Shown: in pieces, positions 60,356-64,000 of the stretch
Layout of the letters: each line of letters opens with the position of its first letter
Numbering within the stretch: position 1 is the first letter of the stretch
Origin: Diphasiastrum complanatum
Lineage: Eukaryota > Streptophyta > Lycopodiopsida > Lycopodiales > Lycopodiaceae
Direction: 5' to 3'
Assembly (NCBI GenBank): GCA_029204225.1
Contig: CM055100.1
Coordinates: 60,247,008 to 60,311,007 of the forward strand
DNA: 64,000 nt
Program-made: the position numbers and the translations under genes
The notes under the pieces: model-generated
The model's input: the letters and a program-made list of their open reading frames with translations, nothing else
Told to the model about the DNA's origin: nothing
Database searches by the model: none

Positions 60356-61182
60356 TGTGAGAAATTGGCAAAAATTTAGCTTGGTATTTTTTATGATAGA
60401 AGTTTGTAAGTGAATCTCACATGTGTGGAGGATGTTCCCACGTGTGGAGAATTGTAAAGTAAATCAAAATGTTTGATATAGGGGTCTCATAGAATTTCAT
60501 AGTCAAGCATTTAGGTGTAGGATGTTGATAGGGTCAAATTTGGCATAGATGGCAAATTATCCATTTCCACTTGTAATGCCACTATTGAACCAAAATAGAG
60601 TAGGAGGCCAAACTTGTGCCAATTAGAGTGTAGACAAGTGTCATGCTTTTGTTTGATGAAGCTTAAGAGGTCCAATAGGATTTAGAGGTGGAACCTTCTG
60701 AGGTCCAATAGAAAATTGAGGTGTGCTTGAATATAGTCCAATAGAATTTAGAGGTGCATTGATCAATGGTCCAATAGGATTAAGAGGTGGCAAAGTGTGA
60801 TCCAATCATAGTTAAGCATAGTGGTAGCTCATGAATCTATTAGTATCATTGTACTCCTCCTTTTGGATCTAATTGATTTTGAGATTGAGTGGATTTTGAG
60901 TGTCATTGAATTTCTAGCTTTCTCTCTCTACCCGAGAGCTCATGATCATTTTTCTCTCTCTACCCGAGGAGAGCAGCTTGTTTTTACTTAGAATACTTTT
61001 GGAACACTTCCCACACGTGTGAGTGAGAGTTGGAAGTGATTGAATGCATGTAGTAGTGTGTTTTTGCCATAGGATTCAAGATTGATCTTGAATCTCAATC
61101 TAGTCTTGATCTTGGTGCATCTACACACCTTAGGAGATCACAAGTACATGTAGTGGACAGTCCACACGTGTGAAATTCAACA
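60356..61182 (+). repeat. Copia-3 3' LTR (family C)
   Basis: 827 bp, TGTGAGAAATTGGC to AAATTCAACA. Carries two CTCTCTCTACCCGAG boxes (about 60923 and 60955) and CACACGTGTG near 61011 and 61163. Confidence 0.94.
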
Positions 61183-61485
61183 TTTTCATTCATAGAAATG
61201 CGTTTTTATTTTAACCTTTCTCTTTTGTTTAACACCTTTTACCATGAAAGTTTTGGGGGCCCTACCAAATGGATGCAGACTATGTTATGCATACTACTCC
61301 ATGCATAAAAGATTCCATTCCAAATTTTTGAACTAGACGATGTTCATGTGGGAGGATCCACCCATGCCACCATGGGCATGCTCCTACCCCCCACCCCATG
61401 CATAGGCACAAATGGCACACACAAATAAAACCATGACAGAATAATCCTCAAATGTATTTAGTTTTTAGCGTTATTTAGCGTTTCC

Positions 61486-61521
<36 letters not shown>

Positions 61522-61813
61522 CATTTTACACCAGCAAAGCGTGACGCTTTTGCTGGCACACACACAAGGTCACACAAATAGTTTTATGCTATATAAATAC
61601 ACACAAACACACACATATACATATATAAGCATGTGTGTGTGTACATATATCTCGAACATATTAGAACAAAGTATACAAATTTTATAGAATAGCTTTAGAT
61701 ATATATGATTTGCTTTTATAATATAGGACTTCAAAATTGAATAGTCCTTATGAAAGTACAATATAACCTTTAAAAAAAATTCTAATATAGGAATTCCTTG
61801 AAATGTTGTGTAG
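61183..61813. other. Non-element sequence with (TG)n and a hairpin
   Basis: (TG)n at 61489-61520, then the inverted repeat CCAGCAAAGCG/CGCTTTTGCTGG at 61531-61556, then CA-rich sequence that extends the symmetry. No gene. It would be intron upstream of exon candidate c. Confidence 0.7.
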
Positions 61814-61891
61814 GAAGACAACCGAAGGGTGTCAAGTAATCAACAACCTCTTTATTTTGCTTACAGATTTGGATCATTATTCTTTAATGAG
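61814..61891 (+). CDS. Candidate host-gene exon c (26 codons, phase 0)
   Basis: 78 bp between acceptor TGTGTAG and donor GTGAGA. Open frame begins EDNRRVSSNQQ and ends AYRFGSLFFNE, with both borders between codons. Short, so the support by itself is weak. The case rests on matching strand, phase and border sequences with the blocks at 25973 and 55914. Protein family not recognised. Confidence 0.4.
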
Positions 61892-62546
<655 letters not shown>

Positions 62547-62639
62547 GTCATTTAATCTCTTCAAGTTGCTAAAATGCACTTTACATTATTTATTGTACTG
62601 TATATGTTAGACTTAAAATCATGTACTTTGTGAATGACA

Positions 62640-63665
62640 ATTGGTGTGAGTGTGAAGACAACCAATATTTAGTTGGTAGTTTGGGACAATCCAAAGAGAC
62701 TCAATCAAAAGAAGTACCCCAGTCATGATGAAGATCCTTCAGCAGATAGGAAGTACAAGTATTGGAAAATCAGTCTTCTTCTTCCACTCCCATCCCGATT
62801 CTATCATCCACACCATTTACCGATGTCACCACCACCACTCTTCCTTCCATTTCTCTATTTTCCCATCATTTCGTTACCCATGTGAGAAATCCCCAGTTTT
62901 GAGACCTTGATAGTCTTACCGAAGCAGCTAATAGATCATCGCAAGTGTCTTACAAAGACCAACTATCACCTACATTGGTTGGTCAGCCAGAAATAAGAAG
63001 ATTTAAGAAAGCAAGCAAAGTAGCTAGAAGAAATAAAGAGAAAGAACCAAGAAGCTGAGGAGGAAAGGAAGAAACTTAAGCAACAGATAATTAAAATCGA
63101 TCTTAAAAAAAACTCTCTACAGCAATGATAGTTGAATCCCCTCCTATGAAGCCCAAAGAGGTCCAAAGTAATGAATCAAAGGAAGAAATAACTGCAGAAA
63201 AGGAAAAGATAAAGACAATGGTGAGCCCGCAAGACAAAGTGAGCTCCTCACCTAGAAAGTGGTGGTCAAAGCTCGACATTGCAAGGGTCTAAGACTGCAA
63301 TAGTAGTATTGTCAGTTCCTTCATCCTTCCACCAACCATCCGTCCCAAATCTGTTTCTATCACCTGATGAGTCCATCCCCTTGGAGACTGATAACCCAAG
63401 CTTTACGCAACTTACCAATTGAAGGTTCTGCCTGTCTCGTCAAAGAAAGAGTGTCAGCAAGACTGGGACTTCAATTGAGAGAAGAATTGAGAAAATACCC
63501 AGAAGCAAATGGAGGGTACAAAGAGTGCCAAGACAATGGATGAGTATCTGGTAGGACCTCCCAGAGAATTAGTACCTTTCAAGAAACCAGAAGTGAAACC
63601 GTCCATGGTAGATACAATTGCCAAAAAAAAAAGAAATTGTAATGAATGCAAGTAGGACCCTCTTA
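62640..63665 (+). pseudogene. Decayed Gypsy-like gag/linker sequence
   Basis: Plus-strand sequence with many stops. Short stretches are lysine/glutamate-rich (KKASKVARRNKEKE; PPMKPKEVQSNESKEEI) and proline-rich, ending near MDEYLVGPPRELVPFKKPE (about 63536). The composition and the following LTR suggest the gag or pre-protease linker of a retroelement, but no diagnostic motif survives. Confidence 0.35.
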
Positions 63666-63669
63666 GAAA

Positions 63670-64000
63670 AGTGGAGTGAGCCGCCTTTTGATGGTGACCT
63701 CTAGTGGAGAGGATAATTCCACTTGTTATTTTTGTAATGTGGAAATGCCACTAGGATGCCACCTAAGAAGCTCTCTTGCTTATTTAAGAGACTCTCCCTT
63801 TGTAGAAGGGAGCTTTTTGTGTAATGTATCTACTCCAATCTTAAATGAGAATAGCTTCCACGAGTTTGATGCATCCTTGAGCTCTTTGATCATTCTTGTT
63901 TCTTGAGTGATGCATTAATAATCATGCCCTTCCATCCCTATTGTGTGTGATTGTGGATTGTTGTTGTGGATTAAAGTAGCATGGATTAGATTTCTTCGCT
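63670..64000 (+). repeat. LTR (family G), plus orientation, runs off the window
   Basis: Matches 19830-20165 in opposite orientation (TTTGATGGTGACCTCTAGTG, ATTTAAGAGACTC, TTGTTTCTTGAGTGATGCAT). Both ends lie outside the recognisable part. Confidence 0.7.

Larger units (their letters stand above)
57000..61182 (+). mobile_element. Copia-3: Copia element lacking its 5' LTR
   Basis: Leader, gag, protease and a modified pol-like frame followed by a purine tract (TTTTTTGAGGAG) and a family C 3' LTR. The leader resembles that of Copia-2 (GTACGGA...CTCA-ACACGTGTGA). The 5' LTR and primer site are missing, lost where Gypsy leader sequence joins upstream. The left boundary is therefore approximate. 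The two solo LTRs at 23 and 31.6 kb show that the family was active. Confidence 0.85.

Overview
This is a 64 kb window of repeat-dense nuclear plant DNA. It is almost wall-to-wall LTR retrotransposons of both superfamilies (Ty1/Copia and Ty3/Gypsy), nested inside one another, with solo LTRs, microsatellites, minisatellites and a long foldback element. The Copia primer-binding site TGGTATCAGAGC (plant initiator tRNA-Met type) and the Gypsy site TGGCGCCGTTGTCGGGGA (Athila/Tat type) are land-plant hallmarks. The density of old, broken, nested elements and the hints of very large introns suit a large-genome vascular plant such as a gymnosperm or fern. The species cannot be named from the sequence alone.

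Layout. 0-16 kb: a decayed minus-strand Gypsy element (gag 11.7-14.0 kb, protease 5.8-6.3 kb, linker 5.2-5.8 kb, RT/RNase H/integrase 2.0-4.7 kb). It is split by a complete Copia element (Copia-1, 6305-11744, target duplication CTATA) and by a foldback element (about 12.0-13.5 kb). It is bracketed by minisatellites and by two inverted copies of an unknown gag-like ORF. 16-24.9 kb: a mosaic of truncated Copia and Gypsy pieces, a solo LTR (23061-23880) and an acidic ORF. 24.9-27.2 kb: AT-rich DNA with a candidate host exon. 27.2-29.4 kb: Gypsy LTR, gag and protease remnant. 29.4-36 kb: degenerate DNA with a second solo LTR. 36-43 kb: an LTR rich in (GA)n, split by a complete but decayed Copia element (Copia-2, 36566-42630, duplication CTACC). 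43-49 kb: Gypsy gag, five ~98-bp tandem repeats, an integrase remnant and a solo LTR. 49071-55490: Copia-4, minus strand, with one uninterrupted 1317-codon gag-pol frame, LTRs differing at about 2 of 655 positions, and duplication ATCAT. 55.5-62.6 kb: two more candidate host exons flanking Copia-3, which has lost its 5' LTR. 62.6-64 kb: Gypsy-like remnants and the start of another LTR.

How it fits together. Copia-4 looks like the autonomous member of its group. Copia-1 and Copia-3 share its gag type but carry long, mostly open downstream frames that can be aligned with pol by eye while lacking almost every catalytic residue. They look like non-autonomous partners. Three short exon-like blocks on the plus strand (25973-26113, 55914-56108, 61814-61891) have clean AG/GT borders and all are phase 0. 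They may belong to one host gene whose introns were inflated by these insertions. All functional statements rest on motif recognition by eye; no database search was possible.
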